Shown here one piece after another: positions 1 through 12,235 of a DNA stretch of 64,000 bases (position 1 is its first letter; each line of letters starts with the position of its first letter). Origin of the DNA: Spongilla lacustris. Its lineage: Eukaryota > Porifera > Demospongiae > Spongillida > Spongillidae. The stretch covers positions 2,120,771 to 2,184,770 of the forward strand of contig OX442418.1 in assembly GCA_949361645.1 (NCBI GenBank). The letters are read 5' to 3'. Both the position numbers and the translations under genes were made by a program. The notes below the pieces were generated by a model. The model was not told the origin of the DNA. It ran no database searches and worked only from the letters and a program-made list of their open reading frames with translations.

Positions 1-106
1 ATATATGAATTAATGGCACATGAAAAATACTACATATTTAGGCAGGTTATACATTTATATACAAACACAATTAATTAGTATATACAGTGACAGTGTTTAA
101 CAGAAT

Positions 107-330
107 TCAAGGGCGGATAATAGAGTCAAGCTCAAGCTTCCTTGGGTGCAAATGGGCATAGCGTGTGACAACTTCATCCAAGTCCACGTCCATGTCATAA
201 TGTATATGCAGGAGAGCAAGGCTAGAAAGACGGCTATTTCCCATCGAGGCTCTCATATAATTGTGCAGTCTTCGAAGAGCACTAGCACTCCGCTCATTCA
301 CTCTCTCTTTTCTTTTGTTGAGAGCTACCC
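107..330 (-). pseudogene. hAT transposase C-terminal (dimerisation) fragment
   Basis: The minus-strand reading contains NERSASALRRLHNYMRAS, then SRLSSLALLHIHYD, and stops at 107. This is the pattern of the C-terminal hAT dimerisation region (ERSFSALRRLKxYLRxxMxxxRLxxLALLxIH), of the type found in ZMYM/THAP-like hAT transposases. No catalytic domain is visible upstream, because the sequence towards 350 loses similarity. It is therefore a decayed tail of an autonomous hAT element. Family assignment is fairly sure; the 5' limit is approximate. Confidence 0.7.
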
Positions 331-579
331 GGCATAGTCGATCGGCCCGGCGATTATTAATGCGACGGCGTATAGATTAATTATTAAACTGGCGCAAATC
401 AATTTATTGCACGGCCCGGGTGTTTCATATTGAGACGTAATTTGATAAAATAATAATAAATACAGGTTAACCGTTACGTTGTGTTATACGTACGTTATTA
501 GTCAGGGAAGCCTAATCGCCTAAATCCGCCTTAGAGAGCTGCCTGCACGGCGGCACCGTAGTACTTCCACGTAAGCGGA

Positions 580-834
580 GTGCAGGACCTTTATCCTCTG
601 AGGGGGGGTTCGTTCGAACCCCCCGAACCCCCCCTGGCTACGGGCCTGGACATGTACATAGCAAATCTGGAGTCGAACCGAGCTTCTAAGAGGTGGCGAC
701 AGGAAAAGAATTCTGTTGCGGTGCGAACTTCTAAGAGGCGGCGTTATGAACTGAACTCAGACGAGAAACGAGCTTCTAAGAGGCAAAGCTTGGCGCGCGA
801 GTTTCGATCTAGAACAGCTGCAAATATAACATAA
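580..834 (+). other. Short ORF with three 15-residue RxSKR repeats, fused to a transposon end
   Basis: The first part crosses a C-rich transposon terminus ending in ggctacgggcctg near 648. From about 670 the ORF has three consecutive 45-base units, each encoding a 15-residue repeat around (R/T)(A/T)SKR, which gives a very basic peptide. I do not recognise the protein. It could be the basic repeat region of a transposon-encoded protein or a coding-like minisatellite. Expression is not supported by anything visible here. Confidence 0.3.
634..648. repeat. hAT-like terminal inverted repeat end (single side)
   Basis: The motif ccctggctacgggcctg, read in reverse as CAGGCCCGTAGCCAGGG after a C-rich run, has the CAG...CTG terminus of hAT-type non-autonomous elements common in marine invertebrate genomes. 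I could not find the partner end. Confidence 0.4.
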
Positions 835-993
835 CTGTAAACATTGTGTTGCTAGGCAATAAACATGGGAATTACAACGGCTGGATTTTGTCACACAATT
901 GTATTTACTTGTACATTGTACTCATAGTATGTACGGGTTGCAAAGTACATGTACACCTGTATACAAGTAGTCACCAAAAAAAATGAATGAAAA

Positions 994-1200
994 TATAGGA
1001 TTTGAAGGCAATGGTGGTGTAAAAAGGAAGGGAACAAGGGATCAAAGATGATACAATTTTTTTGAATAGTCCTATATTTAGCAATGTAAAATTTATACAT
1101 GCTAAGAAAGTGCTAAATATAGGACTTTTCAAAAAAATTGTACCATCTTTGATCCCTTGTTCCCTTCCTTTTTACACCACCATTGCCTTCAAATCCTATA
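994..1200. repeat. Near-perfect ~90-base inverted repeat (hairpin)
   Basis: Left arm 994-1083 is matched almost base for base by the reverse complement in right arm 1112-1200, with a spacer of about 28 bases. Examples are tataggatttgaaggcaatg on the left against cattgccttcaaatccta on the right. The arms differ by only a few bases, so the structure is young or maintained. No terminal TSD is obvious. It is best described as a foldback/MITE-like element. Confidence 0.85.
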
Positions 1201-1854
1201 CACCACTAACTTTCTCAGAGAGAATGTTTTTATATCTTGTAAATAACGTCATTAGTAGGGGTGTACACTTATTAACTGGAATAGCCCATTGTGTGGCATG
1301 GTCTTCCAGTGTATGCATTTTGAAGGGCAGTTTTCACCATGCACCTGTTGCTGCTACCCACTCAACTATGCACTTGGTGCATACCAGTGCGTTGCATTGG
1401 AGCTCAGGGGGCTGTGTCAGAAGGCAGGAACACAGTTGACTGACACTTCAGCTGGTTGAAAATAGTCTGCATGGCTTGCAAGAGGTGGACAATGATCATT
1501 AGAGAAGAATGGAGGTGGGGCAATCTTCCAAAGTGCTATGAACCTATTAGGTGTGACTCGGATCTTTGGTTGGCAACCTTTGCCAACAGTTGACCTCCTC
1601 ACATGTCCTCGAAGTGCGCACAGACCTGCATAATGATTGTGTGCATTATGAAGTCATAGCAGTTATTTATTTTGAAAAAGTGCATTTACCTTGCATGCGT
1701 TCTTCATTGGTATGTATTTGCCACTGAAATGGCATTATACAACACCTGTGATGTAGGCCTATTATATGGTTTGGATGCTGTGAAGTTATCATTTCGGACC
1801 AAGGCAGAGAATTTTAAGAGCAGCTCTTTCATCTAACTCACTGACCAGAACGAT

Positions 1855-2011
1855 TCTTCAGCGTACCACCCTCAGACAAATGGCTTAACTGAACGGTTTA
1901 ATCAAACACTGCAAGCAGGTCTTATTAAAGTTGTGAACAGCAGCCAAGATGACTGGGATGAGCATCTCCCAGCTATCCTATTTGCTTATCAAACAACTAA
2001 AGGACAGAGTT
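1855..2011 (+). pseudogene. Ty3/Gypsy-type integrase fragment
   Basis: A short reading around 1861 gives SAYHPQTNGLTERFNQTL followed by DDWDEHLPAILFAYQTT. This is the C-terminal half of a retroviral-type integrase core: the HPQTNGxxERxNxxL block containing the catalytic Glu, then the W...LPxxxFAYNT block typical of Ty3/Gypsy elements. The frame breaks after TKGQ and no RT or RNase H is visible upstream, so it is a truncated remnant. Confidence 0.85.
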
Positions 2012-2112
2012 GCAGTTGTTCTAAATAAGTTATCAACTATTTTTAAAAACAGGAGCATTAGTTTGGGGAAAAAACCAGAAACACTTAAAGAGGCTAGGGA
2101 ACTATAAGTAAA

Positions 2113-3680
2113 ATGAAAACAATTTCAAAGTATTCTGGAGAAGGAAGCTGGGAGAATTGGCTTCAAAATTTTCAATTAGGAATTTCTTTATGTGAAGATG
2201 AACAGGGTAATATAAAGCTCTTCAAAGATAACATAGAAGCAAAGGCATTGGAACTGTTTAATGATTTAAAATGTAATGCTACAGTGAATTACGAGACCAT
2301 GATAAGAATGTTTGAAGTTCAGTTGTACATATATAGATTTGAATCCAGAAGAAAACAACTAACTGAAGGCTGGGAGCAGATCTTAGAAAAATAGCCGAAA
2401 AGGCATATCATTTGCAGGATATACGGGAAATGAAGTATTGAAGCAATTTACATCAGATTCCACGGTGAAAAAAGATGTTATAATGCTGAATCCAGAAAGT
2501 ATCAAAGTTGCAGTTGATATTTGTATTGCAATGGACTGTATAATGATGTATTGTGGACAGTTGATGAAAGTGTCTTGGGAAGAGTGGATAGAATATTTTT
2601 GAAAACACAGCTGATAAGTATAATCTGAATAGAGCCTCAAAAGTATTATGTGCCTGTCTTACTGATAATGCAAGAAATGTATCTTTAAAGCAGAAAAATA
2701 TTTTGGACAAAAGTTATGAGGATGCAAAGTATTTGTTTGAAAAAGAGCTGTATAAAGATTGGTTTGTGACAAGACAACGATCTGAATGTGAATGTATAGA
2801 TACATTTGTTAGTCATTTAAAATCATTAGCAGTTAAAGCATATTCAGAACCAGAAACTGAAGCAAACAAAGCTTTGTCACTGAAATTAAGAAATGCGATA
2901 GAAAATGGCAGAGGTGTAAAATTCCCTCCTGATTGGCCGGATACTATTGATGATGGTGTTAAGACATTCAAAGTACTTGAAGCAATGAAGTACTCCCAAT
3001 TCACGTGTGACAAAGATTGGGATGAATGGGTATCATACTTCGAAAATACTGTTCACGGCGTGTTGGGTGATCACACTAAACTGCAATGTTTTGTAGCCTG
3101 CATTTCAAAAGATGCTGAGGAGCACTATGGGCTGAAGTGTAACTACTATACACAAAACTTTGAAAATGGAAAAAAATACATAAGAGAAGCTTTCTACATG
3201 AAGAAGTTTCATAGAATAGCAAAACAAGACCATGAGACCTGGAGCAAGATATGTCGTGATTTGGATGGCATAGCAATAAAAGCATACACTGGTGCAGAAA
3301 GAGAGGGAAAAGTCCTTTCTCATTTCAAGGAGAAAGTCCAACTCTTTGACGAAAACATGTACAAAAAACTAGTAAAAGAAAATCCTAAAAATGCACATTG
3401 GGCTGCTAATCTTCTGGAATACTGGGAAATGGAATTGAAAGGAGTCGAGCTTAAAATAATAGCATGCACAAGGTGCCGTGTTAAAGCAGTTCTTGAACAA
3501 AATACAATTGTAGAAGATCACGATGGTAAATGTGTTCCTTATGCTGAAACAAAATGTCATGCTGAAATGACTGATAAGCATACAAGATTTGAAAAAATTG
3601 CAGGCGGAATTGGGCACATTTTTACATTAGGATTTGTTCTCATTGCTGAAAAGGTTACAGATCAGAAAATTAAAGCATAG
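2113..3680 (+). pseudogene. Gag-like protein array (three related units, one frameshift)
   Basis: Three units share the pattern W-x-x-W-(x5)-F...A...L, followed about 60-80 residues later by a long helix-like segment: SWENWLQNF near 2150, SWEEWIEYF near 2585 and DWDEWVSYFENT near 3020. The second and third units align closely (EEWIEYFENT/DEWVSYFENT). The first reading closes at 2394. Unit 2 carries one extra T near 2597 that shifts frame; beyond it an open frame runs to 3680. Composition and layout fit capsid (gag-like) segments of LTR elements, and a Gypsy integrase scrap lies just upstream. No protease, RT or zinc knuckle follows. Function in the host is unknown. Confidence 0.5.
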
Positions 3681-4660
3681 CAAGGATTTACAAATTCTGA
3701 TAAGGTCTGTTGTAGTTGTAGAAAAGAGTACCGCAATGATGGCTGTATGTCAGTTAAGTAAAAGTACACAATACAAGGAAAGGAGTGCACAGTAGATCAT
3801 GTATTTAAATGAACTGAGGTGTATAATAGTGTCTCTGCATCAAATATTTTAGTTCTATATTTTAGTTTTTATATTTGTATGTATGTTTCAAATTATTTAT
3901 TGTGTGATAATCCATTATGAAGTCCTGCATGCTGCCGGTGGTGCATGTGAAGTTAAGACAGAAATTAGCAGTTACATGTAGCTTGGGAAAGAGTACACAA
4001 ATATTGTAGGCACCAGATGAGCCTTAAGACAATCCAAGGATTTATTGTAATGCCATGCACAAGCCTTAGTTCGCAAAAAGCAGAACTAAAGATGCAATAA
4101 CATGGGGCATAGTTGCTCCATTTAGCAACCAAGTATATGATCTGAGGTACACATGCATATAGATGTACCACACAGGAGGTATGAGTACATGTAACATGTA
4201 ATCCAATGTTAATTAGCATATGATTACTTAAAATGCAGCACTACCATCAAATACTAATTATACATTTCTCCGGATTCTCCCATGCAGAGTTCATACCATG
4301 GGTATATTTGTGTTATGTGTCCCATCCCATATGCATGTTATGGCAAGACTCAGTTCTGAATCTGGAGGCATCAAGGTCTGAATTAGTGCTCCACAACCTG
4401 GTAGCATGAGCAAGAGCAAGATTGTATAGCATGCAGTTGGAGCAATGTTGTTGTTTATGCACAAACGTATAAAAGAAATAATGAAGCCAAGGAGACGGAA
4501 ATAGAATATAATGTATTCCAAATCATGCATGGACAATTTGTGAAGGTAATGCAAGCACATGTGCTATGCTGCTTAGTTCAATAATGTTACTGCAATCTGC
4601 AGTATTTGGTTATATGTTTTGCTCTTAATAATTTTGACATCCCTACATGTATATGTTATA
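3681..4660. other. AT-rich stretch without recognisable gene
   Basis: Both strands show only short scattered ORFs with biased composition and frequent stops. I see no conserved motif, splice-bounded exon or TIR pair. Confidence 0.5.
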
Positions 4661-4669
4661 CGGCCCGAT

Positions 4670-4900
4670 TTGAATCCGTGACCGAATTTGAATCCGATCG
4701 ACCCGGTTCAAATCGACCGGTGTCATAGGGTATACGGTCCGGCCCAATTTCCAGTCCGGCGGACCATATTCCCTAAGGGAATACGGTCACCCCCGGACCC
4801 AACTCCCTAGGGAATACGGTCCCCCAGTCCGAGTTCCCTGGTTGACCGGACTCAATTCCCTAGGGAACTGAGTCCCCCCCCCCCCCCCCCCCCCCCCGGA
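4670..4900. repeat. Palindromic-word array, locus 1 (TCCCTAGGGAA with CGGTC/CCGGAC)
   Basis: Short words alternate: ttccctagggaa or ttccctaagggaa palindromes, cggtccggc/cggtcacccccggac joints, and finally a poly-C tract (about 4874-4897). The same build (palindrome plus C-run plus GGAC) recurs with different palindromes near 12.1, 13.0, 17.2 and 33.7 kb. Confidence 0.7.
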
Positions 4901-4969
4901 ATGTGATTCCCTGGCTATAAATACATGCATGTATATGTATATTCCACCCCTTGCATTGATGTAAGAGCT

Positions 4970-5420
4970 GGCACATTTGGTTCGAAAAGCAAAAGCCAAT
5001 GATCGTAGGCCGTCAAACTATACATGTATAAGCAGCTTCTGTAACAATTAACTTTTTTCTTCAGTCTGTAACAATGAACTGTTTTCTACGGTCTGGGATG
5101 CTTATTCTAAGACTAATTGTGTATATAATATTAATTTTAAGTTGTTACTATTTATATATGTTCCCATTTGGTTCGAAAATGATCGCATGCAGGTCGTCGT
5201 CAACTATGCATGCAGCTTCTGTAACAATTAAACTGTTTAACATTATCAAAGGGTGTGAACACAAAGTGCAAGCAAAGCAGAATAGATTAAAATATACACA
5301 TATATCATCGAAAATGATCTCATGCAGGTCGTCAACTATGCATGCAGCTAACACTTTAATATTATCAAATGGTGTGAAAACAAAGTGCAAGCAAAGCCAT
5401 AGAATAAATTTAATAAAGAT
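4970..5420. repeat. Degenerate tandem repeat of ~125-150 bases
   Basis: A block containing aaaatgatcgcatgcaggtc, ctatgcatgcagc and gtgcaagcaaagc occurs at 5170-5300 and again at 5308-5400. A more diverged copy at 4983-5050 shares gcagcttctgtaacaatta. The repeats are spaced unevenly and encode nothing I recognise. Confidence 0.65.
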
Positions 5421-5459
5421 TAAACGAAATAAAATACATACACATAATATATCATAATA

Positions 5460-6170
5460 GACAACTGAACATAAGAGAGATGAGGGTACTGGATAAATCT
5501 CAATTTCATACCTGTAAAAAAGAAAATAAAACTAGTACACTTCAGCCATTATTGTTTAGAGAATGACACAAGTGTTTTTCAATCATGTGCATGATAAAAA
5601 GTGAATTTCTCAGACAATTAATGCTGCTCGTGTGCCCAGAGATTTTCTGCAGAGAGGGGGAGGTAGGAAAAAGTAGGAGGATGGGGAAGAGATGTGAGAA
5701 GAGGTAAAGGGACACATAGCTTTATACTGCATGGGCCCTCAACAACTTGGTTCTTAATTAGCGGTTAAATCAACCTGGCACACTCTTAAGTGTGACTGCA
5801 TACAGAAAAAGAAATGGGATGAGAAAGGAATTAATGAGTGGGGGATAATAGTCAAATGAACATAAGAGACATGCTGATATTGAGTGTACTCAATTTTGTA
5901 CCTAATTAAATCAGCCAAAAAGTGAATTTCAAAGATGAATATAAGCTTGGCGGCATCCATTAATATTGCTTGTGTGTCCAGTGTCTTTTTAGTCTTGAGT
6001 GTCATGCACTGTGTATTAGACACGTGGCATTAGCAATTAAGATAGCTTCTTTTTGCTGTATATGATTAAAGCCATGCTCATGGAAGTTAAGGATTACAAT
6101 AAAACTGAATAACTAACTGTTTTAGTGGTGTTGTATGGGCTGGATGTCTTTGTGTAGAGACAGCGTCTCT
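5460..6170. other. No gene seen
   Basis: AT-rich sequence with isolated short ORFs only. A partial internal duplication (gaacataagaga...agtgaatttc near 5466-5610 and 5858-5930) is the only structure noticed. Confidence 0.45.
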
Positions 6171-6174
6171 ATGT

Positions 6175-6520
6175 AATATCCTCACATGTCTTTAAGCTGT
6201 TAGGCTTGTCTTTGTGTGCATGTCTTTTTGCGGTAAAAAGACGTGCCTACATATACATGTACGTCATCTGACGGTAAGTGCAAACAAACATGACACACTG
6301 ACCTTAAATAGATTGATTCCCTCCAGTGGAAACACACAGTTGCCAATCCTTGTCTTAGAGGTGCATATACATGCAGGTGTATGTCATCTGAGGGTACGTG
6401 GAAACACACTATCCTTAAATCCTACCTATGAGAATACACGATCTCCAATCACCTTGGAGAGGACCCTATAAGAATGTATCATCTGAGAGTAAGTGCAAAC
6501 ACACATGACACATTGACCTA
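6175..6520. repeat. Three degenerate ~125-base tandem units
   Basis: The phrase catctgacggtaagtgcaaac recurs as catctgagggtacgtggaaac and catctgagagtaagtgcaaac at about 6260, 6386 and 6479, each followed by a similar acaca/ttgacct block. The translated reverse strand looks repeat-like (FHxPSDD) but lacks zinc-finger spacing, so no protein is claimed. Confidence 0.55.
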
Positions 6521-6799
6521 AGTTAAATTAACACACTGGTTCTCTCCAATAGAAACACATTGTCATCCTCCTCCGAGTTGTGCATCAATAAGAATGCACC
6601 TTTGAAACACACTGAACGAACAGTGTTCCATCCTCCCCCTATTACTAGTACCCATGGGACCGGATGGACACGAATCTTGGTATATGGGTTTGCAACATGA
6701 CCTGACGCCATACGCGCAACTAGTTTAGAGCCGAGTAGAAACTTAGACTGCCAGAAAACACATGTACAGTAATGGGGGGTTATCGCCAAATCGAAGTGA

Positions 6800-7980
6800 C
6801 CAACACACTCGTATTCACAGTAGTCTGTTCATTGATTGTGAAGTTAGGAAGGAGCGTTAATAGGAATGGACCAAACTGACTATAGAGCTCTACCGGGGCA
6901 GAGATAATATATATGATCTCTGACCGGAGTTACGTAACGGTCATGAAACGATTAAAATAATTCACTGCGCTGCGAATAGCAATTTATTCTTACCTGTTCC
7001 TGTGATATGCTGCTAGGAATCGTCGATACCAATCCTATCGCCGCGCCAGTGTAGCAATATAAACTTACTATGTATAGAATTGCTCAATAATTTTTATGCC
7101 CATACCATAGTAAGGCTTAAGGTGACGCCTTAGAAGAAGATAACTTTCCCATGCATGTGGATAACACTGCGTATATGTAATAAGTATGAGAGGTACATAC
7201 TGTGTTTGGATTGTTGTACAAAATCTCTATATGCAGGTGACCGAATGTGATTCATGTCAAAGAACCAACCATTCAATCAAAGCCTCACACTGCCATTGCA
7301 GTCCATCGCCATAACTGGCCTGTGGGGGATATGATTGGTCCACTAACATTAACACCACATGGCAACAAAATGGCCAGAAGCTGCACCATTGCAAAACAAA
7401 GAAGCTACAACAGTGGCGCACTTTATGTACTCTTTGTACTGCTGATTTGGAGCACCAGACATAATCAACGAGGTAACATTTGATTAACACAACTTCGCCA
7501 ACGTTATACATGTATTTACCCCCAGTCACACACACATTCATTCCACAGATCACACTCACCTGAGATCAGTACAGTTGCACCTTCATATACACCCCAAGTT
7601 CCCACACCATGCCATCCTTATATTGATGTACATGTACATTTCTAAGCAGTTCAATTCATATTTATAAATGACACACTCTGCATGGATCTCATTCCACAAA
7701 GCTGCAGAAATATGTATTTGAGTTTCAAGTATATGAACATTTCATGCAGGTTGTTGACTGCACGAGAAAACAATAAGCGGACGAACTTTATTTAAATAAT
7801 TATAGCATGCAGCCACTCCTCTATTCACCCTAATGGTGAGTCCGCACGCACTGCGTGTCGTACGTGGCGAGATCAGGGACGTGCTTAGGAGTACGGAGTG
7901 GACCATATCATCTTACTTGCCGTGTGGCAAAGCCCGAGGTTGTGCTTGTTTAGCTTTTGGTCCATCAATTATGCATAAAA
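6800..7980. other. No gene seen
   Basis: Mixed-composition sequence with scattered stops in all frames. I could not pair splice sites into a coding exon or find terminal repeats. Confidence 0.4.
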
Positions 7981-7994
7981 AACTGATAATTAAT

Positions 7995-8395
7995 TTTTAA
8001 ACCGGAAATCACCGGTTGTTTTAAAACGAACAGCCTTAACCGACCGGTTATTTTTAAAATAATCACCTTAACCGACAGGTTAATTTTAATTTAATAACCT
8101 GTTACATCCGGTTTTTTCTAAACTAACAGGTTTCAAGCCAAATTGAAGACATCATGGGTCTTCACCAGCACACAGCGCTGTGCCGAATGCCAGTGAGTAC
8201 AGGCCTGCTTGTCAGCATTTTATGTGAGATTCACCGCTACACATCACGAAAAAATTTCTAACTGACAACCGGTTGAAGCGGTTATTTAGCCGAAATAGAA
8301 CTAGTTGGGGCGGTTATTTGATTCTCGCAATCGGTTAACCGCCGGTTAACCGGTTAACCCGAGCTCCGGAACAACCGGTATCAAGCCTTATAGAT
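7995..8395. repeat. ACCGGTT-word-rich element
   Basis: The words accggtt, ccggtta and ggttaaccg recur in both orientations, dense at 7995-8115 and 8255-8395 with a plainer middle. The two halves are roughly inverted (taaccgaccggtta against accgccggttaaccggtt). It ends with tatcaagcctta, echoed by ttcaagccaaat in the left half. It is probably a non-autonomous DNA element or foldback repeat. Confidence 0.5.
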
Positions 8396-8399
8396 GTGA

Positions 8400-9460
8400 T
8401 CAGCTGGTTGTGATGAACGGTTCCATTAAGTCTGCATGAAGGGCCGTTTGAATCTGGAAATAACCACAAAAAGGATGTATTATAATACTATATGTAATGA
8501 ATCATCAGTTGTATTTTAATCTGGCATTTGTGTGCTATTTACCTTCTGAAGAGCTGTAGTGACATCTGAAGTTGCAAGCATGGCTGTAAGCATCATATCT
8601 TGAACTGCCTTATAACTAAAATATGTGACATGTGAGCTGTTGGGGTTGAATGTGTGTTAGCACAAATATTACTTGTGTGCTTTATGGCTTACCTTTGAAG
8701 AAGCCATTTTGCTAGCCAAGACCGAAGCTTAGAACTGTTTGTCTGTAATGTTGGTTTAGAATAACAAGTTTAACAACATTAAACTTGTGAAATAACACTC
8801 ACAGTAAATTTCAAAGGCAAATTCTCTGCTACACACTCACCGATCTAGGTAAGAAACGACATTTTTGGACATAATGTGGTATAATACAACCTTGCAAACA
8901 AAGATGCCACAGTCTGACTGATTCTTTAGCTTTACATGTAGTTCCGGTGCCTACGTGTATAACATGGTATATAACGTGATACAGCATTCACCCCGTGCAC
9001 TCTGACATAAATTATGAAGTGAAATGGTCTACTTGTACAACACTATTCAGATACCTGTTTATTTGTAAGAATCGATTCAAAATACGAACCATATATTAGC
9101 ACACATTTTGAAGAGACACCAACAACTTAAATGGAGGCCATATACAGTGCATCAGCCACACTGACATACATGTACATGAACGAATGGAAGTGCATTAGAC
9201 ATACAGCAAGAAACCAGTGGCTTGGAATGTTACACGGCAGAAGAACGTAATCATATTCGTAAATACCTCTTTCCTAAATGAAACAGGAACAGTTTCCACT
9301 AAAATTGTGCTTCATTAATAATAATATCATTGAAAAAGAGCAATTTTCATGTAAACTGTCCAATTATATTTATGTGTATATAAGGTATAATTATTATATA
9401 TCACAGCGAAACCATTGCATTGAGACGGTAACGTCTCATCACGTGACCTTACCCGTCTCT
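8400..9460. other. No gene seen
   Basis: AT-rich sequence without conserved ORFs. Nothing repeated beyond dispersed acatgtacat motifs. Confidence 0.4.
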
Positions 9461-9465
9461 TGGAT

Positions 9466-10960
9466 CACTGTGCAAAAACTTTGTTATACGATAGCGTATT
9501 CTATAGCGTATATTTGAATATACACCTTAAATATACACACCAGCGTATAGAACCATATACGCAGGTGCGTATATTCAAATATAACCGATCACGTGACATT
9601 TGTGGTTGCTTAGCAAACCATTGAATTCACTTTGTGGCTACGTTGTCGGTCACCGTATACTAGTCGTATATTATCCTCCTACCACTCCCATCCCTCGTTC
9701 CCGATCCAGTTAGTCAATTTAAAATTTTAATCATTTTGCACATGTACAACAAAACAACAAACTAACAGTCCGAGGCGGCAATCTGCATATATTCAATCCA
9801 AGACACCTGTACAGAATACGAACAATAAATTCATATCGTAAAAAAAAATATTTCACTCACCACATATCATATCCTCGTTCTGTTTATACATGATTCTATA
9901 TATAAAGCAACAGATACATTATCGGGTAAGTGATATATGCTTACCTTTCTTGTTTCCTATCTCCGATGTTTGACTTAAAACAATGGAACAGTGCGGGTTA
10001 AACACTTACCGTACCGTCCGGTCGGAGTCTGCACGTTACCTTAGCAAAACACAACAAATGAATAGGCCTATACCTTTTTATATCGCGCTCCATTGTGCCT
10101 GTTGTTCTATCATTTCGGTTGTTCAACCGAACGGGAACACTTAGGACACTTGCCAACCTAGTGCAAATAGAGAAAGGTGAATTCATTCTTTAGCAACTGC
10201 AACACATAATACCGGTAACTTGTACACTCTGGAAAGACGAACTATTGCCATTTAACGATCAAAACCCTGATCTCAGCGCGATTCAACACGACCATGAAAT
10301 AGCCCGCCTAAAATCTACAAATCACATGCACGGTTAGTTAACCACATTTCTAATTGGAGCACTTTTGTATCGTACTACACAAACATTTGTACAGGGGTCC
10401 AATAGAGGTCTACTGTGCAGGCATTCTACTGCTTCCATTGTAGCATTTACTGGGATCCGATGTGATCATGACCAAACTCAACTGGCGAGTTAGCATAGGC
10501 CATAGCCATGCACCATGGGCCCGGCCTACCGCTCACAAAATTTACCGCCGTATATACACCAAGCAGACATACATGTATATAGCTAACCTTTGACGTCCAG
10601 CAGCATTAATAGAAGCAAAGTAGCACTCCGACTTCGATGCTTACACACCTTCCTACCTCACGTGGGTCCGGGTACGGGACTGACCACTCATGAATTAATT
10701 CTATGGTATACTTATGTAAACAGTGGGATTTTATGGAATGAAATATACGCAGTAGTACAGTATATTCAAATATACTCTTAAGAATACACTATCGTATATT
10801 TTGAAGGTGTGCTTATATAAACGGTGACGTATTTGACACTTGCGTATTCTCAAATATACGCGGTCGTACACTTCAAATATACTACACAGGGTATATTTTG
10901 CGCATTCCTCAAATATACGCATAAATATACACTATCGTATAACAAACTTTTTGCACAGTG
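9466..10960. mobile_element. ~1.5 kb DNA element with 29-base terminal inverted repeats
   Basis: The left end begins cactgtgcaaaaactttg and continues to tatacgatag. The right end is its reverse complement over 29 bases with a single mismatch, ending gtgcacagtg-side at 10960. Flanking gat on both sides could be a 3-base target duplication. Subterminal zones (9490-9590, 10745-10945) are packed with inverted cgtatatttgaatatac words. Short internal ORFs show no transposase motif, so it looks non-autonomous. Superfamily is uncertain. Confidence 0.75.
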
Positions 10961-12050
10961 GATGTAGGCGGATACCGATGAAATCAATCCCAACGGCCCG
11001 GTGCGAACCGAGAGTGGACGGTAACGTCTTTCCCCCCCGTCGCTCTGTCACGTCTTTATACGTTATATCCTGTCAGTCCGGAAAATCCACGGTTAAAGGC
11101 GGATCGCTTTGTACCGTGTCGTACCGTCAGTACGTACGGTTGGGTACCACTTCTACAGTACTTTCTATCCATGCAGCTTATACGTACACCATCCCATTCA
11201 CTTCTCAGAGGTAGTTTTCAAAAAGCCATATACAAATACAAATGCATGTACAAAAGGAAGAGCAAGCGTTTTGTTGGGTTTCATTCATTACGCAAAGAGC
11301 CGGATGCCGTCCTGCTGAAAGATATATAGCATCAATAATGAATGGCCACAGATTTACTTGCTTACATTTGCCCGATATTGATAATCTGCGTGCGATGACA
11401 CTGGCGAGCCACTCACATCATCAAACCTTCATCTTGTGTAAAATGTAACAGATGAGAATAAAGTGACCCTAGTATACATACCTCATTGTACTCCAAAGCC
11501 AAAACAAGTACCGGTAGCCTGGGTAGAGGACATGAAACACGTACCATTGCAATAATACGTCACACCTACTTAAAAAGGCATATGTGTTCGCGTTACAACC
11601 TATATTCCTGTAGATGGAAGGAAGGTGCACGTGGTTGTGATATCTTCGACACCCCCAAAAATGGCGCTTACGCTCAATTTACTAGTACTTAGGCAGCACT
11701 CATGTCTCATCACTCTCACGGATCAGTATGTGGCGTATTAACGAGTTCAAAAGGATAACTTCAGATCCAGAAGTTCCACGCCAATGTTTGAACCTGAAAG
11801 TTGCTATATAGGAGGACAAATGCCAATAGTGAACCGCTTACCATATCTTGCTCATTGCTGCTGAACCGCCATTAGTCACGTGAATTGGTCAAGGCTAATT
11901 GAACTATTCAATAGCATATAAATTGTTTTTAGCGAGCACACTTACTACATGTAAAAACTCCTCATATCACAGTCACCACTGCACTCCAAGATCATCTGAT
12001 CACGACGTTAAAGAGGTAGCCTGCACGTCTTCTACGTACGGACGGTGTCA
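10961..12050. other. No gene seen
   Basis: Several overlapping short ORFs exist (for example 11109-11318 and 11486-11692), but none has a recognisable motif or splice context. I treat them as chance. Confidence 0.4.
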
Positions 12051-12054
12051 TAGC

Positions 12055-12235
12055 GGATTTTGTCCCCCCCAATTATTGTCCCCCCGGACAGAATCCGCTA
12101 GCGGATTATGTCCCCCCGGATAAAATCTGCTAGCTGATTCTGTCCCCCCGGACAGAATCCGCTAGCGGATTCTGTCCGGGGGGACACATTCTGCTAGCGG
12201 ATTTTGTCCCACCTCCGCAGAACATGTCCCCCTTT
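12055..12235. repeat. Palindromic-word array, locus 2 (AATCCGCTAGCGGATT)
   Basis: Units of the 16-base palindrome aatccgctagcggatt (with variants such as atctgctagctgat) alternate with tgtccccccggaca joints in both orientations. With locus 3 it brackets a ~720-base block. Confidence 0.8.

Noticed and set aside
4690..4720. tRNA-like GGTTCAAATC box
   Set aside because: No matching A box, acceptor stem or anticodon arm around it. It lies in the palindromic-word array.
6200..6409. Possible C2H2 zinc-finger remnant
   Set aside because: His/Cys spacing in the repeat does not fit C2H2 fingers; explained by the tandem DNA repeat.
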